From Hymenobacter roseosalivarius DSM 11622 (lineage in GTDB: Bacteria; Bacteroidota; Bacteroidia; Cytophagales; Hymenobacteraceae): a DNA stretch of 58,947 nt. The stretch spans positions 1 to 58,947 of the forward strand of contig NZ_FWWW01000095.1 in the NCBI RefSeq assembly GCF_900176135.1, written 5' to 3'. The position numbers were made by a program, and so were the translations under genes. The notes beneath the pieces were generated by a model. It worked only from the letters and a program-made list of their open reading frames with translations, searched no databases and had not been told where the DNA came from. This document shows, piece after piece, positions 1 through 7,872 of the stretch (the stretch's first letter is position 1; every line of letters starts with the position of its first letter).

Positions 1-164
1 AAGCATTGCCTTAAAGCCAGCCTGTTTTTTTCGCTCGCGCCCCAGGTAGCAGGCATCTACCACCCTGCTCTGTGGAAACCGTCAGCAAGCCGTAATTTAC
101 CCCTTTTGGTGCGTACGAGGCTGGACACAACAAATTGACCTGACTCCTGCTAGTATTGATGCAC

Positions 165-198
165 AAAAAAGCCCCCCGGAGAGTTGGGGGGCTTTTTA
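165..198. terminator. Bidirectional intrinsic terminator
   Basis: An A-run plus GCCCCCC pairs with GGGGGGC plus a T-run across an 8-base loop, so the hairpin ends in T on either strand. It lies downstream of the minus-strand LAB_N gene and would end that transcription unit. The arms are copies of the iterated C6 motif found throughout the window. Bases 1-164 hold no gene or signal I can recognise. Confidence 0.85.
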
Positions 199-261
199 TT
201 CTATGTAAAAAGTATTTTTGGGCAGGTAGCCAAGTTAGCCGACATTCAGCTAAAGCGTTCT

Positions 262-921
262 TTATTTCTCCATTTCCTCCACCCGAAGGCCTTTTATTTC
301 GCGCCTCAGCAGTACCACGTTGCGGGCGTACACGACGATACCCGGCACGTTGCCCAGAATCAGCACGTAATCCACGGGCCGACGCAGCACGGCGTAGCAG
401 AGAATCAGGATTGAGCCAATCAGGCTAACCAGCCAGAACCCCAGCGGCAGCACCGACTCGCCCTTGCGCTCGGAATACAGCCACTGGTACACGAAGCGCA
501 GCAGAAAGATGGTTTGGCCCACCGCCCCGAGCACCAATACGCCCCCCGGAATCCGGTTGGTGAGCATGGTTTGCAGGCTGAAAAACGCGGTGCCATTCAC
601 AAACCAGCCGATGGCGGCCAGCGGAAAGCCGTAGGCGGCCACCCGAAACGCGCCGGGCAGCTTACCCCACTCGCCCAGCAGCTGCAGGTTGCGGATATAG
701 ATAGCGTAGCTGATGAGCTGGGCCGCCAGGATGATGGGGTCGTGGCGGAGCATGCCGTAGAGGATCATCAGAAACGATGATATCAGGCTGATTTGCCAGA
801 ACAGCACCGGCACCAGCACCCGCCGGGCCCGCTCGCTTTGAATCCATTGCAGAATAATGCGGCTCGAAAACAGCAGCTGCGCAATAAGCCCGACCCCGTA
901 AGCGACTACTTCCGTCTTCAT
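262..921 (-). CDS. LAB_N (lipid-A-disaccharide synthase N-terminal-like) membrane protein
   Basis: A 219-residue integral membrane protein, hydrophobic almost throughout, with about six membrane spans. It contains two copies of the LAB_N signature: an arginine followed by QW..SE at residues 21-30 and 142-151, each followed by FW..SL..S at 41-49 and 162-170. It is therefore an internal duplication of the module. LAB_N proteins occur beside lipid-A or cell-surface glycosyltransferases; their biochemical role is not settled. Only 9 bases separate it from the upstream GT2 glycosyltransferase gene, so the two are probably co-transcribed and act on the same membrane-linked sugar pathway (inference). 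A strong terminator follows it. Confidence 0.85.
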   Translation of the reverse strand: MKTEVVAYGVGLIAQLLFSSRIILQWIQSERARRVLVPVLFWQISLISSFLMILYGMLRHDPIILAAQLISYAIYIRNLQLLGEWGKLPGAFRVAAYGFPLAAIGWFVNGTAFFSLQTMLTNRIPGGVLVLGAVGQTIFLLRFVYQWLYSERKGESVLPLGFWLVSLIGSILILCYAVLRRPVDYVLILGNVPGIVVYARNVVLLRREIKGLRVEEMEK

Positions 922-930
922 GCTGCAGGG

Positions 931-1707
931 CTAGCCTTCAAGGGTGCGGCCAGCTTGTGCCTGCTGGCGCTGCTCCTCCCCGATGGCGTAGTTCAGCCAG
1001 CGGCTCCGAATCCAGCGAAACCCGAAGGTATCGACCAGGGGCTTCCAGGCCCGGTTCCAGAGGTTATACTTGGCCGTGCCGGCGAAGCGCGGGAAGTGGC
1101 GCACGGGCAGCTGCTTTACTTTGCCCCCCTGCAATTGTACCAGCGCCCCCAGAAATCGGTGCATCCCATGAAACAGCGGTACCCGCCGGGCGTACTCGAT
1201 CTTGATAATCTTCAGCGGGCAGCCCGTATCCTGAATGCCGTCGTTGATGAGCGTGCGCCGCACCGTGTTGGCGACTTTGGAGGAAAGCTTCTTGACCAGT
1301 GTATCCTGGCGCTTGGCCCGAATACCGTTCATCATGTCAAACTCGGGCAGAAACTCGAAGAAAGTCAGAAAGTCGAGCGGGGTGGTTTGAATGTCGCTGT
1401 CGATGTAGCCGATCAGGGTACTGCGGCAGTGGTCGATGCCAGCTTTGATGGCCGTGCTCAGCCCGCGGTTCTGGGCCAGACTAATAAACTCATAGCGGGT
1501 GCCGGGGCGGCAGATGTCGCGCAGCAACGCCAGGGAACCATCCGTGGATCCATCGTTGACAAACAAGACGGTCGTCGCGACGGGCGTTTGAGCCAGGAAC
1601 TTATCCATCTCCACCACAAATTGCGGCAGGCTTTCTTCCTCGTTATAAACGGGAACAAGCACCGTGAGCGACTGGGTGACGAGGTAAGCGGAAGGAGCAG
1701 CGGACAT
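931..1707 (-). CDS. Family 2 glycosyltransferase (dolichyl-phosphate-mannose synthase-like)
   Basis: A 258-residue GT-A fold glycosyltransferase. It shows the N-terminal nucleotide-sugar site VLVPVYNEEE (residues 16-25), the FVNDGSTDGS loop (49-58) and the metal-binding DSD triad (103-105) after an invariant-looking GY. The family usually moves a sugar from UDP- or GDP-sugar to a polyprenyl phosphate at the inner membrane. No C-terminal membrane pair is obvious, so it resembles the soluble DPM1 type. The ATG at 1707 is preferred to a longer 300-codon reading because the conserved domain starts just after it. It pairs with the LAB_N gene 9 bases downstream. The substrate cannot be told from sequence. 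Confidence 0.85.
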   Translation of the reverse strand: MSAAPSAYLVTQSLTVLVPVYNEEESLPQFVVEMDKFLAQTPVATTVLFVNDGSTDGSLALLRDICRPGTRYEFISLAQNRGLSTAIKAGIDHCRSTLIGYIDSDIQTTPLDFLTFFEFLPEFDMMNGIRAKRQDTLVKKLSSKVANTVRRTLINDGIQDTGCPLKIIKIEYARRVPLFHGMHRFLGALVQLQGGKVKQLPVRHFPRFAGTAKYNLWNRAWKPLVDTFGFRWIRSRWLNYAIGEEQRQQAQAGRTLEG

Positions 1708-1823
1708 AGAAAAGCGAGGTAGCGGGGCGCAAGGTAAAAAGGATTTAGCGCCAGCTGCTTGTCGGATGAGTAACGCGCGCAAAAATGCCCCCCAGAGTGC
1801 TTTTGAGTACGGTCTGTTAATAG

Positions 1824-1928
1824 AGAACGTCATGCAGAGCGGTAGCGAAGCATCTCGCTCGCGGTAGTGAGATTACTAATCCAGCATCAGCACGCGAGAT
1901 GCTTCGCTACCGCTCTGCATGACGTTCT
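1824..1928. repeat. Large intergenic palindrome, family A copy 1
   Basis: Two perfect 35-base arms (1824-1858 and 1894-1928) enclose a 35-base loop. The arms contain GTCATGCAGAGC and GCGAAGCATCTCGC. A second copy with a related loop lies at 7765-7861 between hisC and hisD, so the element is dispersed. It sits in the gap between hisIE and the GT2 gene. It could form a very stable RNA stem, or be a REP-like or non-autonomous element; no target duplication is evident. Confidence 0.9.
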
Positions 1929-1957
1929 ACTTTTTCTAATTGAATAAGGCAAGCTCC

Positions 1958-2596
1958 TTACTCCCGCCGTACACCCGCCGAAATCGTGCTGTGCCGCTCG
2001 CGCAGCACAGCTACTACATCGTCCAGCGTGAGGCTGGAAGCGGCCAGCAGCACCAGCAGATGATAAAGTAAGTCGGCGGCTTCGCCTTTCAAACCCTCAA
2101 AATTGCCCCCCACGGCATCAATTACTGTTTCTACGGCTTCCTCCCCTACTTTTTGGGCAATCTTGGGCATGCCTTTGCGAAACAGCGAGGCCGTGTACGA
2201 CTTCGGGTCTTCCTCAGGAAAGTCGCGGCGGCGCTGCACCAGGCGCTCCAGCTCGGCCAGAAACCCGATGGGGGCGGCGGGAATGGCGGTTTGGTCGGGC
2301 TGCTCGAAGCAGCTGACGGTACCGCGGTGGCAGGTGGGGCCGTCGGGCCGGGCGCGGATGAGCAGCGCGTCGCCGTCGCAGTCGGGGTGCAGGCTTACGA
2401 CCGAGAGGAAGTTACCGGAGGTTTCACCCTTGGTCCAAAGGCGGTTTTTGGAGCGGGAGAAAAAGGTGACGCGACCTTCCTGCTGGGTTTTGGTCAGCGC
2501 TTCCTGGTTCACGTAGCCCAGCATCAGCACCTGGCCCGTCTGGTCGTCCTGCACCACGGCGGGGATTAACCCATCGGGCATTTTATTGAAATCCAT
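1958..2596 (-). CDS. hisIE: Bifunctional phosphoribosyl-AMP cyclohydrolase / phosphoribosyl-ATP pyrophosphatase
   Basis: This 212-residue fusion carries out steps 2 and 3 of histidine synthesis. The N-terminal HisI half (about 1-115) has the metal and zinc site residues in HPDCDGD (70-76) and TCHRG (88-92). The C-terminal HisE half (about 120-212) has the pyrophosphatase helix motif GEEAVE. Length matches the usual fused form (about 200-215). It is the last his gene of the operon, separated from hisF by a small frameshifted zinc-ribbon gene. The stretch GTGGGGGGCAATTTT inside it is a variant of the iterated motif. Confidence 0.96.
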   Translation of the reverse strand: MDFNKMPDGLIPAVVQDDQTGQVLMLGYVNQEALTKTQQEGRVTFFSRSKNRLWTKGETSGNFLSVVSLHPDCDGDALLIRARPDGPTCHRGTVSCFEQPDQTAIPAAPIGFLAELERLVQRRRDFPEEDPKSYTASLFRKGMPKIAQKVGEEAVETVIDAVGGNFEGLKGEAADLLYHLLVLLAASSLTLDDVVAVLRERHSTISAGVRRE

Positions 2597-2642
2597 TAAG
2601 TGGCAGAGAAGTATGTTTTGGATGATTAAACAACTAGCTTTC

Positions 2643-2932
2643 TTATGCTAGTGTCTGATAGGTTTTAACAAACTCCTCAGCGTCCCTCATATTTTCAGGA
2701 TACTTCCCATATGAGGGCTTATCGGGAGAAGAAATATGGTAATAAAAAAAGCCGTGTTCAACTAAGTACTTAACTAATTCCCACTTAGCTACTTCCCTTT
2801 TTTAGGCGGACGGAAACAATGGGGTAATACCACCACAGCCTGCCCACAATCAGGGCAGCTAGAAGGTCCAGTAGATCCGTAGGGGGCATTGAAGGCCTTT
2901 CTACAAATAAAACATACGTGTTTGCTTCCCAT
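2643..2932 (-). pseudogene. Small zinc-ribbon protein, frameshifted in an A6 run
   Basis: From ATG at 2932 the frame reads a 47-residue product with CFIC (residues 7-10) and CPDC (26-29), a treble-clef or zinc-ribbon pair, ending at TAG 2789-2791 just after PPKKGK. In the -1 frame translation continues without a stop to TAA at 2643-2645, giving a tail with KWELVKYLVEHGF and YPENMRDAEEFV. From memory, Bacteroidota have a conserved protein of about 95 residues with both halves in one frame. One extra A in the A6 run (2798-2803 as T) would fuse the halves as PPKKREVAKWE. The options are an assembly error, a real frameshift, or slippage on AAAAAAG. Function unknown. Confidence 0.7.
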
Positions 2933-2962
2933 ATGCAAATCTAAGCTATCAAGAATAGCTGC

Positions 2963-3721
2963 TTATAGCCGCACCGGAATCCCATCCTGACGCAAGTGTT
3001 CTTTCAGCTCGCGAATCCCAATTTCGCCGAAGTGAAAAATGCTGGCGGCCAGGCCGGCGTCAGCATGTGCATTTTGAAATACGTCCGTGAAGTGCTGTTT
3101 GCTGCCGGCGCCGCCCGAAGCGACCACGGGCACAGAAACGGCCCGGCTCACGGCCCCGGTGATATCCAGGGCAAAGCCGTCCTTGGTGCCGTCGTTGCTC
3201 ATGCTGGTGAGCAGGATTTCGCCGGCCCCGCGCTCGGCCGCTTCCCGGCACCACTGCACGGCGTCGCGGCCGGTGTTGTGAGTGCCAGCACGGGTGTAGA
3301 TTTGCCAGCCTTCGGGCTCGTGAAAGCGGGCGTCGGCGGCCACCACGATGCACTGGGAGCCAAAGCGGCGGGCCAGCTCGTCGATCAGCTCGGGGCGATG
3401 AAGGGCGGCGGAGTTGATGCTGACTTTATCGGCGCCGTTCATGAGTAAGGCTTCCACATCGGCCACGGTGCCGATGCCGCCGCCCACGGTGAAGGGAATA
3501 TCCAGCTCGCGGGCCACGTCGCGTACCAGGGCTACCAGGGTGGCGCGCTTCTGGTTGGTAGCCGTGATATCGAGAAAAACCAGCTCGTCGGCTCCCTCGC
3601 GGGCGTAGCGGGCGGCCAAAGCCACCGGGTCGCCGGCGTCGCGCAGGCCCTCGAAGCGGACGCCCTTCACGGTGCGGCCGTCTTTCACGTCGAGGCAGGG
3701 AATAATGCGTTTGGTGAGCAT
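2963..3721 (-). CDS. hisF: Imidazole glycerol phosphate synthase cyclase subunit
   Basis: This 252-residue TIM barrel uses ammonia from HisH to convert PRFAR to imidazole glycerol phosphate and AICAR. The start [15 protein letters not shown] includes the N-terminal catalytic aspartate (D11). The second catalytic aspartate is in VVAADARFH near residue 130. The C-terminal phosphate loop is VVASGGAGS. The ATG at 3721 fits the family start; the longer reading adds an unrelated low-complexity leader. A run of ten C on the coding strand directly abuts the ATG, leaving no ordinary ribosome binding site. It partners HisH, encoded two genes upstream in the same operon. Confidence 0.97.
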   Translation of the reverse strand: MLTKRIIPCLDVKDGRTVKGVRFEGLRDAGDPVALAARYAREGADELVFLDITATNQKRATLVALVRDVARELDIPFTVGGGIGTVADVEALLMNGADKVSINSAALHRPELIDELARRFGSQCIVVAADARFHEPEGWQIYTRAGTHNTGRDAVQWCREAAERGAGEILLTSMSNDGTKDGFALDITGAVSRAVSVPVVASGGAGSKQHFTDVFQNAHADAGLAASIFHFGEIGIRELKEHLRQDGIPVRL

Positions 3722-3731
3722 GGGGGGGGGG
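3722..3731. repeat. G10/C10 homopolymer against the hisF start codon
   Basis: Ten consecutive G on the plus strand, read as C10 on the coding strand, lie immediately upstream of the hisF ATG and are preceded by A6. The context A6-G-C10-ATG looks like an expanded copy of the iterated C6 motif. Tracts this long are prone to slipped-strand length change and could alter hisF translation initiation. Confidence 0.85.
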
Positions 3732-3812
3732 CTTTTTTGACTACTTTTTAGGGTTGTTATCTGGTTGGCGCTTCGACGTGGCGCTGTCAAACACTTCGTA
3801 TAAACTCGGCAG

Positions 3813-4529
3813 TTACAGCCGCGACTGTAGCTGCTCCAGCGTAATGGTACCTTCGTAGAGCGCTTTGCCGATAATAGCGCCGTGCATGCCTATCCCGGCA
3901 AGCGCTTCCACATCCTCCATAGTCGTCACGCCGCCGCTGGCCACGAGCTGGGCCTGCGGGTACTGCTGGCGCAGCTCCTGATACATGGGCAGCGAGGGGC
4001 CTTGCAGCTTGCCGTCCTTGCTCACGTCGGTGCAGATGAAGGTGGTAGTGCCCGCCTCCAGGTACTCCCCGATAAAAGCGCTCAGCGTCCACTCCGACTG
4101 GTCGGCCCAGGCGTTGATGGCAATATGATTGTGACGAAAATCAGCCCCCACGATGATCTTTTCGGCTCCAAACGTGGTCAGCCAGTGCTGCACTACGCCC
4201 GGCTCGCGCACGGCAATGCTGCCGGCCGTAATCTGCGCCGCGCCCGCATCAAAAGCCTGGCGCACGGCTTGCTCGCTTTGCAGGCCCCCGCCGAAGTCGA
4301 TATGGAGCTGGGTATGGCGGGCAATTTTCTCCAGCACGGGCAGATTCACCGGCCGCCGGGCGCGGGCCCCATCCAGATCAACCAGATGCAGGCGGCGCAC
4401 GCCTTGCTGCTCAAAGCGCTGGGCCACGGCCAGCGGATCGGCATCGTAGGTGGTTTGCTGGGCGAAGTCGCCCTCGGTAAGGCGGACGCACTGCCCGTTA
4501 ATCAGGTCGATGGCGGGGATGATGTTCAT
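3813..4529 (-). CDS. hisA: ProFAR isomerase (phosphoribosylformimino-AICAR-phosphate isomerase)
   Basis: This 238-residue TIM barrel performs the Amadori isomerisation of ProFAR to PRFAR. It begins [17 protein letters not shown] with the catalytic Asp8; the second catalytic Asp is in [20 protein letters not shown] forms the phosphate-binding loop. Length matches the family (about 240). It lies between hisH and hisF in the conserved order H-A-F, with a 91-base gap to hisF and a 96-base gap from hisH. Confidence 0.97.
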   Translation of the reverse strand: MNIIPAIDLINGQCVRLTEGDFAQQTTYDADPLAVAQRFEQQGVRRLHLVDLDGARARRPVNLPVLEKIARHTQLHIDFGGGLQSEQAVRQAFDAGAAQITAGSIAVREPGVVQHWLTTFGAEKIIVGADFRHNHIAINAWADQSEWTLSAFIGEYLEAGTTTFICTDVSKDGKLQGPSLPMYQELRQQYPQAQLVASGGVTTMEDVEALAGIGMHGAIIGKALYEGTITLEQLQSRL

Positions 4530-4625
4530 GGGAGAAAAGATGATTTAACGAAACGCGAACGGAAAGGTCGCGCTACATACACGGCTAACAACATCCGCCA
4601 TGATTCGCCAGGCGAGAGCTTAGAG

Positions 4626-5213
4626 TTAGAGTTTAAGAAAGTTCTCCAGAATGCGCGTACCCACCGGGCCGCTTTTTTCGGTGTGAAACTGGACCGCGTA
4701 GAAATTCTTGTGCTGCACAGCCGCGCTGAAGGGCGCCGGGTATTTGGCTTCAGCAATAGTATAGTCTCCGACCGGCGCGTAGTAGCTATGTACGAAATAT
4801 ACGTAGTCTTCAGCGCCGAGTCCGGCGAACAGTGGGGAGCGCAGCCGTTGCAAGGTGTTCCAGCCCATGTGTGGAACTTTGTACTCCGGCAACGCAGGGA
4901 AGCGCTTCACTTCAAAGGGCAGAATACCGAGCATGGTCGCGTCGTTCTCCTCGCTATGGGTGCCCAGCAGTTGCATCCCCAGGCACACGCCCAGGAAGGG
5001 TTGGGTAAGCGTGGGCAGCAGTACATCCAGGCCCTGGGCCCGCAGCTCCCGCATGGCCGAAGCGGCTTCTCCTTCCCCCGGAAAGATGATCTTATCGGCC
5101 CGCCGGATTGCTTCGGGATCGGCCGTGAGGGTGGGCCGGCACCCTAAGCGCTCCAGGGCAAACAGCACCGACTGCACGTTGCCCCCTTTATAGTCAATGA
5201 CTGCTATTTCCAT
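4626..5213 (-). CDS. hisH: Imidazole glycerol phosphate synthase glutamine amidotransferase subunit
   Basis: This 195-residue class I glutamine amidotransferase hydrolyses glutamine and channels ammonia to HisF. The triad is visible: Cys77 in FLGVCLGMQ, and His177 and Glu179 in VQFHTEKSG near the C-terminus. The start MEIAVIDYKGGNVQSV is typical for the family. It follows hisB after a 270-base gap occupied by a nested palindrome, so expression relative to the upstream genes may be modulated there. Confidence 0.96.
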   Translation of the reverse strand: MEIAVIDYKGGNVQSVLFALERLGCRPTLTADPEAIRRADKIIFPGEGEAASAMRELRAQGLDVLLPTLTQPFLGVCLGMQLLGTHSEENDATMLGILPFEVKRFPALPEYKVPHMGWNTLQRLRSPLFAGLGAEDYVYFVHSYYAPVGDYTIAEAKYPAPFSAAVQHKNFYAVQFHTEKSGPVGTRILENFLKL

Positions 5214-5236
5214 TTGAGAATAGTTAACTATTTACT

Positions 5237-5477
5237 CATTTGTTTAAACATTTGTAAAATTTAACTCCGCTGAAAACTATACAGGCGTTCATGCTGAGCG
5301 AAATAGAGCGGAGTCGAAGCATCTCTACCGCTTCGGTGGGTTACTAGTGCGCCGAAGCGGTAGAGATGCTTCGACAAGCGGACGCCAGATCAAGCATGAC
5401 CGTCTTAAATCAAATCAGCTTATGAGATGAATAAGCTCCTCAGCTTTGTTCAGCATATCCAAATGTTTAAACAAATG
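5237..5477. repeat. Nested palindromic element between hisB and hisH
   Basis: An outer perfect 17-base inverted repeat (5237-5253 and 5461-5477, core GTTTAAAC) encloses an inner palindrome. The inner arms are 24 bases, perfect, at 5313-5336 and 5352-5375 (GTCGAAGCATCTC...), with weaker outer pairing of CATGCTGAGCG and AGCATGAC. The inner part resembles family A in its GAAGCATCTC core but differs in the rest. It fills nearly the whole gap between hisB and hisH and has no ORF. Confidence 0.85.
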
Positions 5478-5484
5478 GATAATC

Positions 5485-6585
5485 CTACAAAACTCCCTTC
5501 GTGCTTGGAATCTCCATCTTAGCCGCGTCGCGCACCAGGGCCATCTTCATGGCTTTGGCTACCGCCTTGAAAATGGCTTCTATTTTATGATGCTCATTGT
5601 CGCCCTGGCACTGAATATTGAGGTTGCAGCGGGCACCGTCGGAGAAGCTTTTGAAGAAGTGGTAGAACATCTCGGTGGGCATATCCCCTACCCGCTCGCG
5701 CTTAAACTCCGCGTCCCAGACCAGCCACGGACGGCCCGAAAAGTCTATAGCGGTCTGAGCCAACGCGTCGTCCATGGGCAGTAAAAAACCGTAGCGCGAA
5801 AGGCCGCGCTTGTCGCCCAGAGCCTGGGCAAAGGCTTCGCCCAGGGCCAATGCAGTGTCCTCGATGGTGTGATGCTCGTCGATGTGCAGGTCGCCGTGTA
5901 CCTCGATTTTCATATCCACGCCCGAGTGCTTGCTGAGCTGGTCGAGCATGTGGTCGAAGAAGCCCAGGCCGGTGTGCATATGGGGGCGGCCCTGACCGTC
6001 GAGGTTTAGCTCGACGCGGATTTTGGTTTCGTTCGTGTCGCGCTGCACCAGGGCGGTGCGGGCGGGCAGGCGCAGGAAGCGGTAGATATCGTCCCAGCTT
6101 TGGGTAGTGAGGGCGGCGCGCTCGTCGGCCTCCGCGCGAAGCAGGATAGATTGGCAGCCCAGGTTCTGCGCTAGCTCCACATCCGTAAGTCGGTCGCCGA
6201 TAACGAAGGAGTGTTGAAGGTCGTAGCCACTTTCACTTCCTAGGTATTGAGCGAGCATGCCGGTGCCGGGCTTGCGGGTGGGCAGGTTTTCGTGGGGAAA
6301 GCTGCGGTCGATGTGCTCGCGGACAAACTCCACTCCTTCTCCGCGCAGAATATCCAGCATGAGGTTGTGGGCCGGCCAGAAGGTTTCCTCCGGGAAGCTG
6401 CTGGTGCCCAGGCCATCCTGGTTGCTCACCAGCACCAACTCGTAGTCCAGCTCGCGGGCAATGCGCGCCAGGTTGCTGATCGAGCCAGGCAGAAACTGAA
6501 ACTTCTCTAAAGAGTCGATCTGAAAATCCGTCGGCGGCTCGATGAGGATGGTGCCGTCGCGGTCGATAAAGAGTATTTTTTTCAT
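5485..6585 (-). CDS. hisB: Bifunctional histidinol-phosphatase / imidazoleglycerol-phosphate dehydratase
   Basis: This 366-residue fusion carries out the dehydratase step and the histidinol-phosphate phosphatase step. The N-terminal HAD phosphatase (about 1-165) has the nucleophile motif FIDRDGT at residues 6-12 and [14 protein letters not shown]. The C-terminal IGPD domain (about 170-366) has metal-binding [27 protein letters not shown] and the final [10 protein letters not shown] helix. The ATG at 6585 is chosen because [12 protein letters not shown] is the family start; the 31 upstream codons read through the flanking palindrome. Confidence 0.96.
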   Translation of the reverse strand: MKKILFIDRDGTILIEPPTDFQIDSLEKFQFLPGSISNLARIARELDYELVLVSNQDGLGTSSFPEETFWPAHNLMLDILRGEGVEFVREHIDRSFPHENLPTRKPGTGMLAQYLGSESGYDLQHSFVIGDRLTDVELAQNLGCQSILLRAEADERAALTTQSWDDIYRFLRLPARTALVQRDTNETKIRVELNLDGQGRPHMHTGLGFFDHMLDQLSKHSGVDMKIEVHGDLHIDEHHTIEDTALALGEAFAQALGDKRGLSRYGFLLPMDDALAQTAIDFSGRPWLVWDAEFKRERVGDMPTEMFYHFFKSFSDGARCNLNIQCQGDNEHHKIEAIFKAVAKAMKMALVRDAAKMEIPSTKGVL

Positions 6586-6600
6586 AGAATGGGTGATGTC

Positions 6601-6688
6601 ACGCGAAGCGGTGCTTCGCTCGTTGAACGACGGGCTGGGGGGCATTTTCGCGGGTGACTGCAACGCGAGGCGAAGCACCGCTTCGCGT
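6601..6688. repeat. Palindrome between hisC and hisB
   Basis: Perfect 19-base arms (6601-6619 and 6670-6688, core GAAGCGGTGCTTCGC) enclose a 50-base loop. The right arm overlaps the last base of the hisC stop codon. The loop contains CTGGGGGGCA (6635-6644), an exact iterated-motif copy. Each arm is itself partly palindromic. Another intergenic hairpin of the his operon, sharing the GAAGC/GCTTC core with the others. Confidence 0.88.
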
Positions 6689-7734
6689 TACCTGAACTCG
6701 CGCAGCGCCGTCAGCAGCTGCCCGTTTTCGGCGGGTGTACCTACGGTAAGGCGCAGGGTGCCGGCGCAGCCAGGCTGGGTCGTGCGGTTGCGCACTACAA
6801 TGCCGCGGTTGAGGAGGTACTCATACACGGCCGTGGCGTCGGGCCGGAAGCGCACCAGCAGAAAGTTGGCATCGGAAGGAAATACCCGCTCGACAATGGC
6901 CAGCGCAGGCAGACGCTCGGCCAGCCACTGGCGACCCACCAGTAAGTCATTGCGCAAGTTGTCAAAATGCCCCCCAGCCGCCAACGCCGCCAGCGCGTGC
7001 TGCTGCGTGGCCTCCGACACATTATAAGGAGGCTTGATTTTATTCAGATACCCAATGATTTCTGGCGAGGCGAAAGCCATGCCCAGGCGCAGGCCAGCCA
7101 AGCCCCAGGCCTTGGAGAAGGTTTGCAGGATCACCAGATTGGGAAACTCGGCCAGGCGGGTGGTCCAGCTCGGGGCGGCGGCGAAGTCGGCGTAGGCTTC
7201 ATCCACGACCACCAGGCCGCGAAAGCCGCGCAGAATCTCTTCGATGGCGGCAGCATGGAGCAGGTTGCCGGTGGGGTTATTAGGCGAACAAATGAATACC
7301 AGCTTAGCATCGGAGGCGATGATGCCGGCCACGATTTCGGCAGAAAGCTGAAAGTCGGCGGTCAGCGGCAGGCGCTGAATAGCTACGTCGTTGAGGTTAG
7401 CGGCCACCTCGTACATGCCGTACGTGGGGGGCAAAATCAGGATGCTATCCTGGCCGGGAATGCAAGTAAGGCGCACCAGCAGGTCGATGGCTTCGTCGGA
7501 GCCGTTGCCGAGGAAAATTTGCCCCCCGGCCACGTTTTTGAGTTGGGCCAGCTCTGCTTTCACCGCCCGCTGCTGCGGATCGGGGTAGCGGTTGAAGGTG
7601 GCGGGGCCGGCGCTGCCCAGGCTGTTTTCGTTGGCGTCGAGCATCACCTGAGCGTCGCCCTGGAATTCGTCACGCGCCGAAGAGTAAGGTTTCATCGCCC
7701 GAATGTTGGGACGAACAAGGCTTTCTAAATCCAT
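6688..7734 (-). CDS. hisC: Histidinol-phosphate aminotransferase
   Basis: This 348-residue fold-type I PLP enzyme converts imidazole acetol phosphate and glutamate to histidinol phosphate. The PLP lysine is in QTFSKAWGLAGLRLG, and other cofactor contacts include the NPTGN loop and VVVDEAYADF. Length fits the family (about 350). A second ATG two codons upstream (7740) is possible. It lies between hisD and hisB, with palindromes in both gaps. Two iterated-motif copies encode AGGHF and AGGQI here. Confidence 0.96.
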   Translation of the reverse strand: MDLESLVRPNIRAMKPYSSARDEFQGDAQVMLDANENSLGSAGPATFNRYPDPQQRAVKAELAQLKNVAGGQIFLGNGSDEAIDLLVRLTCIPGQDSILILPPTYGMYEVAANLNDVAIQRLPLTADFQLSAEIVAGIIASDAKLVFICSPNNPTGNLLHAAAIEEILRGFRGLVVVDEAYADFAAAPSWTTRLAEFPNLVILQTFSKAWGLAGLRLGMAFASPEIIGYLNKIKPPYNVSEATQQHALAALAAGGHFDNLRNDLLVGRQWLAERLPALAIVERVFPSDANFLLVRFRPDATAVYEYLLNRGIVVRNRTTQPGCAGTLRLTVGTPAENGQLLTALREFR

Positions 7735-7764
7735 GATCAATTTAAACTGCTTGTTGACACTAGT

Positions 7765-7861
7765 ACGTCATGCAGAGCGAAGCGAAGCATCTCGCTCGCG
7801 GTAATGAGAATAGTAATCCAACGTCAGCAGGCGAGATGCTTCGCTCCGCTCTGCATGACGT
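7765..7861. repeat. Large intergenic palindrome, family A copy 2
   Basis: Arms of 31 bases (7765-7795 and 7831-7861) match with one mismatch. They share GTCATGCAGAGC, GCGAAGCATCTCGC and the loop pattern TCGCGGTA.TGAGA with the copy at 1824-1928. The conserved loop shows the two are homologous insertions, not chance hairpins. It fills the gap between hisD and hisC. Confidence 0.9.
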
Positions 7862-7872
7862 TCTACTAATAA

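Noticed and set aside
1..155. Possible gene end or RNA at the left edge
   Set aside because: No cloverleaf, conserved RNA motif or coding frame could be supported in this stretch.
793..1722. 309-codon plus-strand ORF over the GT2 gene
   Set aside because: Shadow of the glycosyltransferase, which has an intact DSD and nucleotide site.
3882..5147. 421-codon plus-strand ORF across hisA and hisH
   Set aside because: It overlaps two certain genes on the other strand and encodes nothing recognisable.
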